Shown piece after piece: positions 10,128 to 18,799 of a stretch of 38,476 nt of DNA. The notes beneath the pieces were generated by a model that was not told the origin of the DNA, did not search any database, and worked only from the letters and a program-made list of their open reading frames with translations. The position numbers and the translations under genes are program-made. Location: NCBI GenBank assembly GCA_023485185.1, contig JAMCZP010000103.1, positions 1-38,476 of the forward strand, given 5' to 3'. Each line of letters starts with the position of its first letter. Position 1 is the stretch's first letter. The stretch comes from Gammaproteobacteria bacterium. Its GTDB lineage: Bacteria; Pseudomonadota; Gammaproteobacteria; Pseudomonadales; Halomonadaceae.

Positions 10128-12833
10128 ATGCCACTGCTGCAGGAAAAGCTAAAAGCACCCTTGCTGCCGCTAGGCGTAGTAGCAAGGCCGCGGCTGAATG
10201 ATTATTTCGCCTTAAATGAGCTCACTCGGTTGCTAATGGTGCAAGCACCCTCGGGCTATGGCAAAACCACGCTGCTCGCCGAACGGCTACCGGCTCTGGA
10301 GCAAGAGGCGGCCTGGCTCCGCCTTGATCCGCGCGATAATCAGCCCGAACGCTTTTTAAGCTACTGGCAAGCAGCCATTAATGCGCTACTGAAAGAGTCT
10401 GCGCCGCTATCACCGGTGGCTGCAGAGGCAGAGTGCGTTGAGCAATTGGAGCACTGGCTGGGCGAATTGCCTGAGCAGCGCTCGCCGTGTCGATTGGTGG
10501 TAGACGCGTTTGAGCATCTTACCCACCCCGATATTTTAGCGGGGCTTGCCCACTGGCTTCGCCACCAGCCCCCTTGGCTGACGCTTACGCTGACCAGCCG
10601 CTCGCGTCCTGGGTTAGGGCTAGCGAGTCTGCGCTTACGCGGTGAGCTGGAAGAGATTGACTTAAGCACTCTGGCCTTCGATAGCGAAGAAGCGCACACC
10701 CTCTGCGCTGAGCAGCTTAGCTTCCCGCCCACCCGGGTAAGCCTTGAGCGGGCGCTGCGTAGAAGCGGCGGCTGGGTAATGGCGCTTAACTGGCTGGTGG
10801 AGAGAACTACCACCCGAGCCGGGTTTGATGCGCTGGTCGAGCGATTATACGGCGGGCACCCCGACTTTGTGGCCTGGTTTGATGAGCTAATGGCAGAGGC
10901 ATTGCCGCTCAACGAGCGCGAGCTGATGCTGCAGCTAGGGGTGCTAGAGCGTTTCTCCCCTGAACTAATGGCCCGCCTGCTGGAAGGGGAGCGATTAACC
11001 CAGCGGCTTGAAGCCTTTGAGCAAGCGGGGCTATTTATTGAACGACCAGACCCGCATGCTCAGTGGTACCGCTTTCAACGGCTGTTTGGTGAGTACCTCC
11101 GACATCGCCGTCATGAGCTTAGTTTGGCCACCCAACGAGTACTCCACCAGCGCGCAAGCCAGGCATGGCTTGCCTTGAATGATCCGATAATGGCTCTGCG
11201 CCAGGCGATACTCGCCGAGGCCCCCGATGACGTGGCAAGCCTACTGACCACCCAAGGGCCCGCCTTGCTGGCAAGCGGTGCTTATGCACTGTTGGCCAAG
11301 GGTTTCGCACTGCTTGGTGAGCCACGGCTCTCTACCAGTCCAGAGCATACGCTGCTCTATGGCTGGGTCTCTCATGCTCAGTTTCAGTTTGATATTACCG
11401 CACGCGTGATTGGCTGGATTGAAGCGCAGTTGCACGCGCCAGAGTGGCAACTGCTCAGCGCTGAATTCGCGACGCTGCGCGCCCAGTTGGCGATTAATCA
11501 AGGCAACGCCGAGCGCGCCGCACCGCTGGCCGAGCAAGCGCTAGCCGTGCCCGCCCGCTATTTAGCATCCACGCCGCTGACTGCCACCGCTATCTTGAGC
11601 GAGGCACGCTTTGTGCTGGGCTATTTGGAAGAGTCGCTGCAGCGGGTTCGCGAGGTAGAGCGTCAAGCCCGCCAGCGTGACGATCACCAACTGCTGCTCT
11701 GGTCGTTTTGCCATCAGTCGGAAACGCTGGTGGCGCAGGGGCGCCTACAGGCCGCCTACGATATTCAGGAGCGCGCCTTTGCGCATTTGGAGCGTGCCGA
11801 GCTTGAACATCTGCCCGTGGCGGAGTTTCTGTATCGCATTCGAAGCCAGGTGCTGTGGGAGTGGCACCGGCTGGACGAAGCCGAGCAGGCTGCGCTGAAA
11901 GGCATCGCCGTGCTGGATAATCAGGGTGAGCGCTGGACACTTCAGTGCCATATCCAGCTCGCCAAAGTCGCCCAAAGCCGCGGCGACCAGGCTCAGTGCG
12001 CTGACCACATTCGGCGGCTGCGTAAAATCCTTGCCGAAGGCGATTACCATATCGACTGGGTCGCCAATGCCCACGCCACCCTGCTGGCCTGGTGGCACTC
12101 CACCCAGGACTTAGATGCGGTAGAGCGCTGGCGCCAGGAAGCGCCGGTCCCCATCACCGAAGGGGCCACCAACCACTTTTCCCAGTGCAATGTGCGCAAC
12201 CACGCCCGGGCGCTCACCCTGCTGGGGCGCTTTGATGAAGCCTGCACACTATTAGAGGCCCTTGAAGTGCACACCCAGCGCTTGGGGCTGGTCACGGATG
12301 CGAACCGTAACCAGCTCTGCTTAGCCGCAGCGGCGTGGCATGCAGGAAGAGAGGAGCATGCCTGCCAGCATATGCATCAAGCGCTGAGCTTGGCTTCCCG
12401 CACCGCCCTAGTGGGCAGCTTTCTGCGTTTGGGCAAACCGCTAGGGGAGTTGCTGAATAGGTTGCTCAACAGCGGCACCTTGGATGCCTTAGAGCAGGCC
12501 AGGGCAGAGCGTTTGTTGGCGCTGGCAGGCCGCCAGAAAGATTTTGGCAGTGCCCGACGCTTAATGCTGGATGAAACGGTGATCGCCGATATTGTCGCCC
12601 GGCCCGATGTGCCCGAGCTGATCCGCACCTCGCCGCTCACCCGCCGGGAGTGGCAAATCCTGGGACTAATTCACGCTGGGCTTTCAAATGAGCAGATCGC
12701 CGAGCAGCTGTCGGTGGCGCCTACCACCATCAAAACCCATATCCGCAGTCTCTATCAAAAGCAGAATATTCGACGCCGCGACGAAGCGATTGCCCTGGCG
12801 GGGCAGTTGCTGGCGCATATTCAGGGGGAATAA
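10128..12833 (+). CDS. malT: MalT-type LAL-family transcriptional activator of maltose genes
   Basis: The ATG at 10128, with AGGAGGGGG just upstream, gives 901 residues, the same length as E. coli MalT. Walker A PSGYGKTT lies at about 41-48, matching the MalT position, followed by RLDPRDNQPERFLSYWQAAI (E. coli MalT has a similar DNQQERF stretch). The middle is a long TPR-like helical region, and residues about 837-901 form a LuxR-type helix-turn-helix (LTRREWQILGLIHAGLSNEQ...APTTIKTHIRSLYQK). It is an ATP-dependent activator, expected to respond to maltotriose and to turn on the mal genes. The frame is open further upstream to 9969, but that part lies in the porin and its terminator. Little room for a promoter remains between the porin terminator and the start. 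Confidence 0.9.
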   Translation: MPLLQEKLKAPLLPLGVVARPRLNDYFALNELTRLLMVQAPSGYGKTTLLAERLPALEQEAAWLRLDPRDNQPERFLSYWQAAINALLKESAPLSPVAAEAECVEQLEHWLGELPEQRSPCRLVVDAFEHLTHPDILAGLAHWLRHQPPWLTLTLTSRSRPGLGLASLRLRGELEEIDLSTLAFDSEEAHTLCAEQLSFPPTRVSLERALRRSGGWVMALNWLVERTTTRAGFDALVERLYGGHPDFVAWFDELMAEALPLNERELMLQLGVLERFSPELMARLLEGERLTQRLEAFEQAGLFIERPDPHAQWYRFQRLFGEYLRHRRHELSLATQRVLHQRASQAWLALNDPIMALRQAILAEAPDDVASLLTTQGPALLASGAYALLAKGFALLGEPRLSTSPEHTLLYGWVSHAQFQFDITARVIGWIEAQLHAPEWQLLSAEFATLRAQLAINQGNAERAAPLAEQALAVPARYLASTPLTATAILSEARFVLGYLEESLQRVREVERQARQRDDHQLLLWSFCHQSETLVAQGRLQAAYDIQERAFAHLERAELEHLPVAEFLYRIRSQVLWEWHRLDEAEQAALKGIAVLDNQGERWTLQCHIQLAKVAQSRGDQAQCADHIRRLRKILAEGDYHIDWVANAHATLLAWWHSTQDLDAVERWRQEAPVPITEGATNHFSQCNVRNHARALTLLGRFDEACTLLEALEVHTQRLGLVTDANRNQLCLAAAAWHAGREEHACQHMHQALSLASRTALVGSFLRLGKPLGELLNRLLNSGTLDALEQARAERLLALAGRQKDFGSARRLMLDETVIADIVARPDVPELIRTSPLTRREWQILGLIHAGLSNEQIAEQLSVAPTTIKTHIRSLYQKQNIRRRDEAIALAGQLLAHIQGE

Positions 12834-12880
12834 GTCGATAGACGGGCTACTCCTAACGCCTACGCCCAGCGTCACCCTGG

Positions 12881-12890
12881 GGGGAGGATT
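12881..12890 (+). promoter_or_regulatory. Possible MalT box upstream of the second glucosidase
   Basis: GGGGAGGATT matches 8 of 10 positions of the E. coli MalT box GGGGA(T/G)GAGG and lies about 90 bp before the glucosidase start. It stands alone, whereas MalT normally binds repeated boxes, so the case is weak. Confidence 0.3.
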
Positions 12891-12933
12891 TTATCTTGTG
12901 AGTAACCCTGCATCATGCCAAGTAATCAGCAAA

Positions 12934-12969
12934 AACTATGTCAAGAACTGTGACAAGAACTATGGCAAG
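12934..12969 (+). repeat. Three tandem 12 bp repeats in front of the second glucosidase
   Basis: Three consecutive 12-mers, AACTATGTCAAG, AACTGTGACAAG and AACTATGGCAAG, end 9 bp before the ATG at 12979. Copies differ at one to three positions. The last copy supplies the AAGGA ribosome site, so the earlier copies look like degenerate extra ribosome-site segments; they could also bind a regulator or arise by replication slippage. The role is unknown. Confidence 0.7.
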
Positions 12970-12978
12970 GACAAAACA

Positions 12979-14673
12979 ATGATGCAGACACCCTCTACTT
13001 CCCACTACGTTGGCAGCCAAGGGGCTGACTGGTGGCGCGGCGCCGTGATTTATCAAATCTACCCGCGCAGCTTTATGGACAGCAACGGCGACGGCATTGG
13101 CGACTTAAAAGGCGTGATCGATAAGCTCGATTACATCGCCTCGCTTAACGTCGATGCGATTTGGCTGTCGCCGTTCTTCACCTCGCCGATGAAAGACTTC
13201 GGCTACGACATCAGCAACTATCGCGATGTTGATCCGATGTTTGGCACCCTTGAGGATTTCGACCGTTTGGTCGAGGGTGCCCATGCCAGAGGGCTAAAAG
13301 TTACCATCGATCAAGTCATGTCGCACACCGCCGACCAGCATGCCTGGTTCGAAGAGAGTCGCCAAAGTCGCGATAACCCCAAAGCCGACTGGTACGTTTG
13401 GGCCGACCCTAAGCCCGATGGCGCGCCGCCCACTAACTGGCAATCTGTATTTGGTGGCAGCGCTTGGCAGTGGGACACCCGCCGCTGCCAGTACTATCTA
13501 CATAACTTCCTGGCTAGCCAGCCGGATTTAAATTTCCGTACGCCTGTGGTGGTCGATGCCATGCTGGAGGAAGTGCGCTTTTGGTTAGAACGGGGCGTAG
13601 ATGGCTTCCGGCTGGATGCGGTGAACTTCTGCACCCACGGCGAGCTAAAAGATAACCCGCCGCGCCAGGAGATGACCGAAAGCTTTTTAGGCGTTCGCCC
13701 CGACAACCCCTATGGCTACCAGCTTCACCAATACGATAAAACCCAGCCGGAGAACCTGGTGTTTCTGGAGCGGCTGCGCGGGCTGTTGGATGAGTATCCC
13801 GGTACCACCAGCGTGGGCGAGGTGGGCGACGACGACGCCTTGGGCGTGATGGCAGAGTACTCCCAGGGCGGTAAGCGGCTGCACATGTGCTACTCGTTCA
13901 ACCTGCTCACCGACAAATCCGACCCCGGTTACTTGCACAAAACATTAACCGAAATGGAAGCGCGTATTGGCGATGGCTGGCCCTGCTGGGCGCTAGGCAA
14001 CCACGACGTGACGCGGCTGGCAACTCGCTGGCAGGCGGAAGGGCAACTGGAAAAGCTGCGCCTCTATATGGTGTTTCTACTCACCCAGCGCGGTAGCGTA
14101 TGCCTTTATCAAGGTGAAGAGTTGGGGCTGCCCGAAGCTCAGCTGACGTTTGAACAGTTGGTTGACCCTGCGGGTATTACCTTCTGGCCTGCCTATAAAG
14201 GCCGAGACGGCTGCCGAACGCCGCACCCCTGGCAGGCGGACGCTCGTCACGCGGGCTTTAGCAGCGCCACGCCCTGGCTACCGGTGCCTGACACTCACGC
14301 TAGCCTCGCCGTTGACCAGCAAGATAACGATACTGATTCATTGCTCAATGCCTATCGTGATTTTTTAGCCTTCCGCCGTACTCAGCCTGCGTTGGTGAAG
14401 GGTGATGTGCGCTATCACCCTGTTCGTGACGATGTGCTCTGTCTTGAGCGCACCTACCAGCAAACACGTTTACTGATTGTATTGAATTTTAGCGGCCAAA
14501 CGGTCACCCGTTCGTTACCTGAAGGCGCTGAAGCCATCGCCGATGCCCCCGCGTGGCTAACAGGTGAGTGGCAGGGCAGCCAACTGCCGCTTCCGCAACT
14601 CTCCCTTCCGCCCTATGGCGTGGCCATTGCTCGCTGCTCCCAGCTTAAGGAGAACGCACCATGGGACGTCTAA
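12979..14673 (+). CDS. Second GH13 alpha-glucosidase, linked to malT and malK
   Basis: A 564-residue cytoplasmic GH13 enzyme paralogous to the one at 3284-4945; the first 100 barrel residues are nearly collinear. The nucleophile is D213 (GFRLDAVNF), acid/base E281 (VGEVGDD) and third acid D343 (GNHDV). Ala214 replaces the Thr found after the nucleophile in the first copy; either type is associated with alpha-1,4 activity, whereas Val is typical of isomaltases. The start chosen is ATG 12979, with AAGGAC 6 nt upstream; the frame is open back into malT, but that part is the tandem repeat region. The last 13 bp overlap the malK start. It probably cleaves maltose or maltodextrins imported by MalEFGK to glucose. 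Confidence 0.92.
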   Translation: MMQTPSTSHYVGSQGADWWRGAVIYQIYPRSFMDSNGDGIGDLKGVIDKLDYIASLNVDAIWLSPFFTSPMKDFGYDISNYRDVDPMFGTLEDFDRLVEGAHARGLKVTIDQVMSHTADQHAWFEESRQSRDNPKADWYVWADPKPDGAPPTNWQSVFGGSAWQWDTRRCQYYLHNFLASQPDLNFRTPVVVDAMLEEVRFWLERGVDGFRLDAVNFCTHGELKDNPPRQEMTESFLGVRPDNPYGYQLHQYDKTQPENLVFLERLRGLLDEYPGTTSVGEVGDDDALGVMAEYSQGGKRLHMCYSFNLLTDKSDPGYLHKTLTEMEARIGDGWPCWALGNHDVTRLATRWQAEGQLEKLRLYMVFLLTQRGSVCLYQGEELGLPEAQLTFEQLVDPAGITFWPAYKGRDGCRTPHPWQADARHAGFSSATPWLPVPDTHASLAVDQQDNDTDSLLNAYRDFLAFRRTQPALVKGDVRYHPVRDDVLCLERTYQQTRLLIVLNFSGQTVTRSLPEGAEAIADAPAWLTGEWQGSQLPLPQLSLPPYGVAIARCSQLKENAPWDV

Positions 14674-15776
14674 CGCTAAGTGGTATCGGTAAATCTTTTG
14701 ATGGCGTGGAAATCTCGCGGGATATCGATCTCACCATCGAAGACGGCGAGTTCGTGGTGTTTGTTGGCCCCTCCGGCTGCGGAAAGTCCACGCTGCTGCG
14801 CATGATTGCCGGGCTTGAAGATATCAGCGAAGGGGATATGCAGCTGGATGGCCAGCGGATCAACGAGATTCCGCCCCAGGAGCGGGATATCGGCATGGTG
14901 TTCCAATCCTACGCCCTCTACCCGCATATGAGCGTGGCCGAGAATATGGCCTTCGGCCTGAAGCTGGCCCACACCGACAAAGCGGAAATTCGCCGCCGCG
15001 TTCAACACGCCGCTGAGATGCTGCATCTCACCGAGCTATTGGAGCGTAAGCCCAAAGACCTCTCCGGCGGCCAGCGCCAGCGGGTAGCCATTGGTCGCAC
15101 GCTGGTCAAAGAGCCTGCCGTGTTTCTGTTCGACGAGCCGCTCTCTAACCTGGATGCCGCGCTGCGGGTGGATATGCGGGTGCAGATCGCTGCGCTGCAT
15201 AAACGCTTAAACGCCACGATGATCTACGTTACCCACGACCAAGTGGAGGCGATGACGCTGGCTGACCGCATTGTGCTGCTTTCCCGGGGAAGAATCGCCC
15301 AGGTAGGCGCGCCGCTCTCGCTTTATCACTTTCCCAAAACCTTAGAAGTAGCGGAGTTTATCGGCTCGCCGCGCATCAATACCTTCCCGGTCACGGTAGT
15401 TGACCCGGGTGAGCGCCAAACGGTGGTGCGTTTGCCTAATGGGGAGACACTGACGGTGGCGGTCAATGGCAAGCACCTCCATTCCGGTGATGGCGCCACT
15501 TTGGGATTGCGGGCGGAAGATTTTGTATCGCTTGAACAGGCAGAGGCTCGGCTGACAGCGAGATTAATGGTGGCGGAAAAGCTGGGTTACGAAACCCTGG
15601 CGCATCTGCAGGTGAACGGCATCGACGCTACCTTAACTCAGCGTTTGGATGGCTTAACGCAACTAACCGAAGATCAAACGATCGACTTGGGCTTAGCGGG
15701 CCAGCATTGCCATCTTTTTGACCTTAAGGGGAATGCCTGCCCGCGGCAGGTGGTGGTAGATGGGGTAAGCCAATAA
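14661..15776 (+). CDS. malK: Maltose/maltodextrin ABC transporter ATPase
   Basis: At 371 residues it has the length of E. coli MalK. Walker A GPSGCGKST is at 36-44, Q82, signature LSGGQ near 134-138, Walker B FLFDE with D158/E159, and H192. The C-terminal regulatory domain ends CHLFDLKGNACPR, like E. coli MalK and unlike the agl ATPase. The start at 14661 has AAGGAG 8 nt upstream and lies inside the end of the glucosidase gene (13 bp overlap), so the two are co-translated. It is expected to power MalFG, encoded about 2 kb away on the other strand. In E. coli MalK also restrains MalT; whether that holds here is unknown. Confidence 0.93.
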   Translation: MGRLTLSGIGKSFDGVEISRDIDLTIEDGEFVVFVGPSGCGKSTLLRMIAGLEDISEGDMQLDGQRINEIPPQERDIGMVFQSYALYPHMSVAENMAFGLKLAHTDKAEIRRRVQHAAEMLHLTELLERKPKDLSGGQRQRVAIGRTLVKEPAVFLFDEPLSNLDAALRVDMRVQIAALHKRLNATMIYVTHDQVEAMTLADRIVLLSRGRIAQVGAPLSLYHFPKTLEVAEFIGSPRINTFPVTVVDPGERQTVVRLPNGETLTVAVNGKHLHSGDGATLGLRAEDFVSLEQAEARLTARLMVAEKLGYETLAHLQVNGIDATLTQRLDGLTQLTEDQTIDLGLAGQHCHLFDLKGNACPRQVVVDGVSQ

Positions 15777-15793
15777 TCGATCTTTTGATTATT
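15772..15793 (+). terminator. Weak terminator-like hairpin after malK
   Basis: AATAATC (15772-15778) and GATTATT (15787-15793) form a 7 bp AT-rich stem overlapping the malK stop, followed by a few Ts. Stability is low, so termination would be poor. Confidence 0.3.
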
Positions 15794-15889
15794 TTTCAAT
15801 AAAAGTGCATCCAATACGTCTCCTCGCGGGTAATCCCTATACAGGCGCTATTTAAGGCGGCTGATAAAAAACCTTTTAGGAGACTGAAA

Positions 15890-16414
15890 ATGACCATCCA
15901 ACCTCTTACGCGTGCAGCACTCGCCGCTACCTTGATTGCATCCTTCAGTCACGTCGCGCTGGCAGACATGACGCCCGCGGAAGTCCAGGTGCCGGACGGC
16001 AACACCGTCGCTCTCGAAACCGTGGGCGTTGGCGCTATTACCTACATGTGCGAAACCCAGGACGACGGCAACATGGGCTGGGTATTCAAAGGCCCCCACG
16101 CTGCGCTTAACGACAGCGAAGGCGCACAGGTAGGAAGCTACTACGGCCCGCCAGCCACCTGGGAAGCGTTGGATGGCTCAAAAATTACCGGCACTCAGCT
16201 AGCCACGGCCGCTAATGGTGATGGCAACATTCCACTCCAGCTTGTTGAAGCCAACCCGGCTGAAGGCGAAGGCGCCATGAGCGGTGTTAGCTACATTCAG
16301 CGCCTCAACACCCAGGGTGGCGTTGCCCCGAACGTGGCCTGCGATATGGATCACGACGGAGCCACCGCGGTAGTGACCTACCAGGCGGACTATATCTTCT
16401 GGGCTGCTGAATAA
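15890..16414 (+). CDS. Exported DUF3455-family protein
   Basis: A 174-residue protein with a signal peptide probably ending after residue 25 (HVALA), so periplasmic or extracellular. Pattern features of DUF3455 are visible: an early G-x-x-x-Y-x-C motif (VGAITYMCE), W-x-F-K-GP-x-A-x-L near residue 64, a Y-GPPATWEALDGSKITG block, an IP-LQL strand and a C-terminal IQRLNTQGGVAPNVACD followed by VTYQADYIFW. Two cysteines could form a disulfide. The family has no established function that I know. The ribosome site AGGAG precedes ATG 15890. It is followed by a hairpin and then an ECF sigma and anti-sigma pair; this arrangement suggests that it belongs to, and may be controlled by, that sigma factor. 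Confidence 0.85.
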   Translation: MTIQPLTRAALAATLIASFSHVALADMTPAEVQVPDGNTVALETVGVGAITYMCETQDDGNMGWVFKGPHAALNDSEGAQVGSYYGPPATWEALDGSKITGTQLATAANGDGNIPLQLVEANPAEGEGAMSGVSYIQRLNTQGGVAPNVACDMDHDGATAVVTYQADYIFWAAE

Positions 16415-16433
16415 GTCGACTGGAATGTTAATT

Positions 16434-16466
16434 CCGCTGGGGGCTCGTTTGTCGAGTCCCCAGCGG
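16434..16466 (+). terminator. Strong hairpin after the DUF3455 gene
   Basis: CCGCTGGGG (16434-16442) pairs perfectly with CCCCAGCGG (16458-16466). An inner CTCG/CGAG stem closes a TTTGT loop, for about 14 bp in total with one G-T pair. No T-run follows, so it may be a partial terminator or an RNA 3'-end stabiliser that leaves some read-through into the sigma gene. Confidence 0.6.
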
Positions 16467-16523
16467 CTATGCTGTCTCTGAGAACGACGACTGGCGTCGG
16501 TGCCGTCACCAGGGAGCTGAGGT

Positions 16524-17087
16524 TTGACTGACGTGTCTTCAGAATTTGATCATGCTGCGGCATTAGCCAACTGTGCCCGCGGCGAGCATGACGCCTTGCA
16601 CCAACTCTATGTTCATGAGGGTGCCAGACTATTAGGCGTAGTCATAAGAATCGTTAAAGATCGTGGTATGGCCGAAGATATTGTCCACTATGCTTGTCTT
16701 AATATTTGGCAGCGTGCCGACAGTTTTGATCCCGCCAAGGGATCAGCTCGGGCGTGGATATTTAGCGTGGCGCGTCACCTGGCACTGAACGCTATCCGTT
16801 ATCGCGACCGTGAAGTCACTTTTGATAGTCACGATCCCACCGAGTTAGATCTCGATGAACATTTTCAGCACGCCTCTGTTGCCGATGAAGCTTTCGATTG
16901 GCAAACCGGCCAGCGGATGGATAGCTGCTTAGAAGAGCTTGAGCCGGAGCGGCGTAACTGCGTACTCCACGCCTATGTTGATGGCCTTAGCCACGCGGAA
17001 ATTTCTGCGCATACCGGCGCGCCCCTGGGAACCGTAAAAGCCTGGATCAAACGCAGTTTGCTGCGCCTACGGGAGTGTATGACATGA
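16524..17087 (+). CDS. ECF-type RNA polymerase sigma factor
   Basis: A 187-residue sigma-70 family factor of the extracytoplasmic-function class, with only regions 2 and 4. Region 2 is seen in GMAEDIVHYACLNIWQRADSF through ARAWIFSVARHLALNAIRYRDR (about 50-96). Region 4 is CLEELEPERRNCVLHAYVDG, SHAEISAHTGAPLGTVKAWI and KRSLLRLRE (about 133-184). The start is uncertain: TTG 16524 has AGGGAG about 7 nt upstream, while GTG 16533 is also well spaced from GAGG. The stop overlaps the anti-sigma start (ATGA), the classic coupling of a sigma factor with its antagonist. The RskA-like partner suggests the SigK-like ECF subgroup. The inducing signal is unknown. Confidence 0.9.
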   Translation: MTDVSSEFDHAAALANCARGEHDALHQLYVHEGARLLGVVIRIVKDRGMAEDIVHYACLNIWQRADSFDPAKGSARAWIFSVARHLALNAIRYRDREVTFDSHDPTELDLDEHFQHASVADEAFDWQTGQRMDSCLEELEPERRNCVLHAYVDGLSHAEISAHTGAPLGTVKAWIKRSLLRLRECMT

Positions 17088-17821
17088 CCCGCCCCAGTCA
17101 GCACGAACACGAAGACGACCACACTTTAGCGGGTGAATACGTGCTGGGTACGCTTTCGTTAGAGCAGCGTAAAGCGCTAGAGGCCCGGCTACCTAACGAG
17201 CCTGAATTGCAACAAGCCGTGATGGCTTGGGAAGAGCGTTTCTTGCCCTATACCGCTATCACCGAACCGGTAACGCCTTCTGACTATTTATGGCCGCGTA
17301 TTGAGCGCAGCCTAGCGTCACGGGAAACGCTTGCTAAGCGTGCTCGACCTGCTACTGCCGTGCCGCAAAGGCCTCGGCGTATGCTGCACAGTCTGCCGCT
17401 TTGGCGTGGCGCTGCCGGGTTTGGCTTAGCGGCGGCGCTGGTGATGGGAGTGATGCTGGCCAACGTTACCGATGAGCCGGCAACCCCTGAATACATGGTG
17501 GTGCTGTTAGCCCCGCAAACCCAATCAGCCGGGTGGGTGGTGCAGGCGGCTAACCGCCAGGAAATCCAGTTGATTCCCCTCGGCACCTTTGAAGTGCCAG
17601 AAGGTAAAGCGCTGGAGTTCTGGACTAAAGCCGATGATTGGCAAGCGCCGGTATCGCTAGGCCTGGTCGAACCTGGGCAGCCGTTGCGCCTGCGTTTAGA
17701 CCAGTTGCCGCCCCTGGAGGACAATCAGCTTTTCGAGTTAACCCTGGAAGATGAAACTGGCTCACCCACCGGACTGCCCACCGGGCCTATCGAGTTTATC
17801 GGCCGTGCGGTCGAGATTTAG
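17084..17821 (+). CDS. Membrane anti-sigma factor with RskA-like C-terminal domain
   Basis: A 245-residue single-span membrane protein. The N-terminal cytoplasmic part (HTLAGEYVLGTLSLEQRKAL, residues 13-32) is the sigma-binding helix region, without the HxxxCxxC zinc motif. One transmembrane helix lies at about 107-127 (LWRGAAGFGLAAALVMGVML). The outer part resembles the anti-sigma-K RskA domain: AGWVVQAANRQ, LIPLGTFEVPEGKALEFWTK, LGLVEPGQPL and FELTLEDETGSPTGLPTGPI. The start ATG 17084 overlaps the sigma stop by 4 bp. It is expected to hold the sigma factor at the membrane until a periplasmic signal releases it. It converges with malG across a shared terminator. Confidence 0.88.
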   Translation: MTRPSQHEHEDDHTLAGEYVLGTLSLEQRKALEARLPNEPELQQAVMAWEERFLPYTAITEPVTPSDYLWPRIERSLASRETLAKRARPATAVPQRPRRMLHSLPLWRGAAGFGLAAALVMGVMLANVTDEPATPEYMVVLLAPQTQSAGWVVQAANRQEIQLIPLGTFEVPEGKALEFWTKADDWQAPVSLGLVEPGQPLRLRLDQLPPLEDNQLFELTLEDETGSPTGLPTGPIEFIGRAVEI

Positions 17822-17834
17822 CGGGTAAAGAAAT

Positions 17835-17856
17835 GGCGCTAATCAAGATTAGCGCC
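17835..17856. terminator. Hairpin between convergent anti-sigma gene and malG
   Basis: Perfect 9 bp stem GGCGCTAAT/ATTAGCGCC with a CAAG loop, 13 bp after the anti-sigma stop and 42 bp past the malG stop. On the minus strand it is followed by ATTTCTTT, so it best serves the malEFG transcript; on the plus strand there is no T-run. Confidence 0.75.
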
Positions 17857-17898
17857 GAAGTGGGCTGTACAAGCGAGTCAATCGCCACAAGCCAGTGG

Positions 17899-18789
17899 TC
17901 AGCCTTTCACTCCGCCCGCAGTTAAACCGCCAATAATCCAGCGCTGGCAGATCAAGAACGCTATGGTAATGGGCAGTCCTGAAAGCACCGCAGCAGCGGC
18001 AAAATTTCCCCAGCGCTGATTGTGGTCGGCCAGGTATTGCTGAGCGCCTACTGCCAAAGTTAGCTTGTGCTCATCGACCAGCAGCACCGAGGCCATGGGG
18101 TACTCCATGATGCTCATCACAAACGCAAGGATGAAGACTACCATCAAGATGGGTATCGATAACGGTAGCAAGATATAGCGAAACGCCTGCCAGGTGCTTG
18201 CGCCGTCCACCATCGCCGCTTCTTCCAACGAGCCATCAATCGACTCAAAGTAGCCCTTGATCGTCCATATATGCAGTGCCACCGCACCAAGCGAGGCGAC
18301 AATTAGCGCGCCGTGGGTATTTATGCCCAACCAGCCCACAAACTGTCCTAGCCGGTCGAATAGGGCGTAGAGCGCCACCAGCGAGAGCACTGCTGGGAAC
18401 ATCTGAAAAATCAGCATGCCTTTTAGCAGCGGCTCCTTGCCTTTAAAGCGCATGCGGGCAAAGGCGTAGGCGCTGGTGGTTGCTAACATAAGAATTAATA
18501 CCGATGACACGACTGCTACTTTGATGGAGTTCCATAGCCACAGCAGTACCGGAAAGGGTGGCTGGACGATGCTACCGTCCGGGCGCTCCCAGGGAATGCC
18601 CAGCGCCAGTGACCAGTGCTCCAACGAGAAGCGCTCGGGAATCAGGCTGCCAGAGGCAAAGTTGCCCTCACGAAACGAAATTGAGATGACCAACAGCAGC
18701 GGAAACACGATCAATGAAACAAAACCGATCAGCGCAAGATGGGCTGCTATTCGACGCATGCCAATGGAGCGGGGTTGAACCATCGCCAT
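17899..18789 (-). CDS. malG: Maltose ABC transporter permease MalG
   Basis: The ATG at 18789, with GGAGG 5-6 nt upstream, gives 296 residues starting MAMVQPRS, the same length and opening as E. coli MalG. Inner-membrane spans start near residue 18. Highly conserved MalG stretches include [62 protein letters not shown] and the EAA loop [17 protein letters not shown]; the end is [10 protein letters not shown]. It forms the pore with MalF. A longer open frame reaching 18906 overlaps malF and is rejected. It begins 10 bp after malF, whose stop runs into its ribosome site. Confidence 0.96.
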   Translation of the reverse strand: MAMVQPRSIGMRRIAAHLALIGFVSLIVFPLLLVISISFREGNFASGSLIPERFSLEHWSLALGIPWERPDGSIVQPPFPVLLWLWNSIKVAVVSSVLILMLATTSAYAFARMRFKGKEPLLKGMLIFQMFPAVLSLVALYALFDRLGQFVGWLGINTHGALIVASLGAVALHIWTIKGYFESIDGSLEEAAMVDGASTWQAFRYILLPLSIPILMVVFILAFVMSIMEYPMASVLLVDEHKLTLAVGAQQYLADHNQRWGNFAAAAVLSGLPITIAFLICQRWIIGGLTAGGVKG

Positions 18790-18799
18790 CGTAAACCTC

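Noticed and set aside
10361..10912. 183-codon open frame on the minus strand opposite malT
   Set aside because: It is antisense to malT, with Ser/Arg-rich composition typical of a shadow of a GC-rich gene.
12688..12978. Upstream extension of the second glucosidase frame
   Set aside because: It overlaps malT and the tandem repeats; ATG 12979 has a good ribosome site and matches the usual GH13 N-terminus.
15806..15830. ECF-type promoter (CATCC and CGTCTC elements) upstream of the DUF3455 gene
   Set aside because: The two elements are only 4 bp apart, not the 16-17 bp expected of -35 and -10 elements, so I cannot support a promoter.
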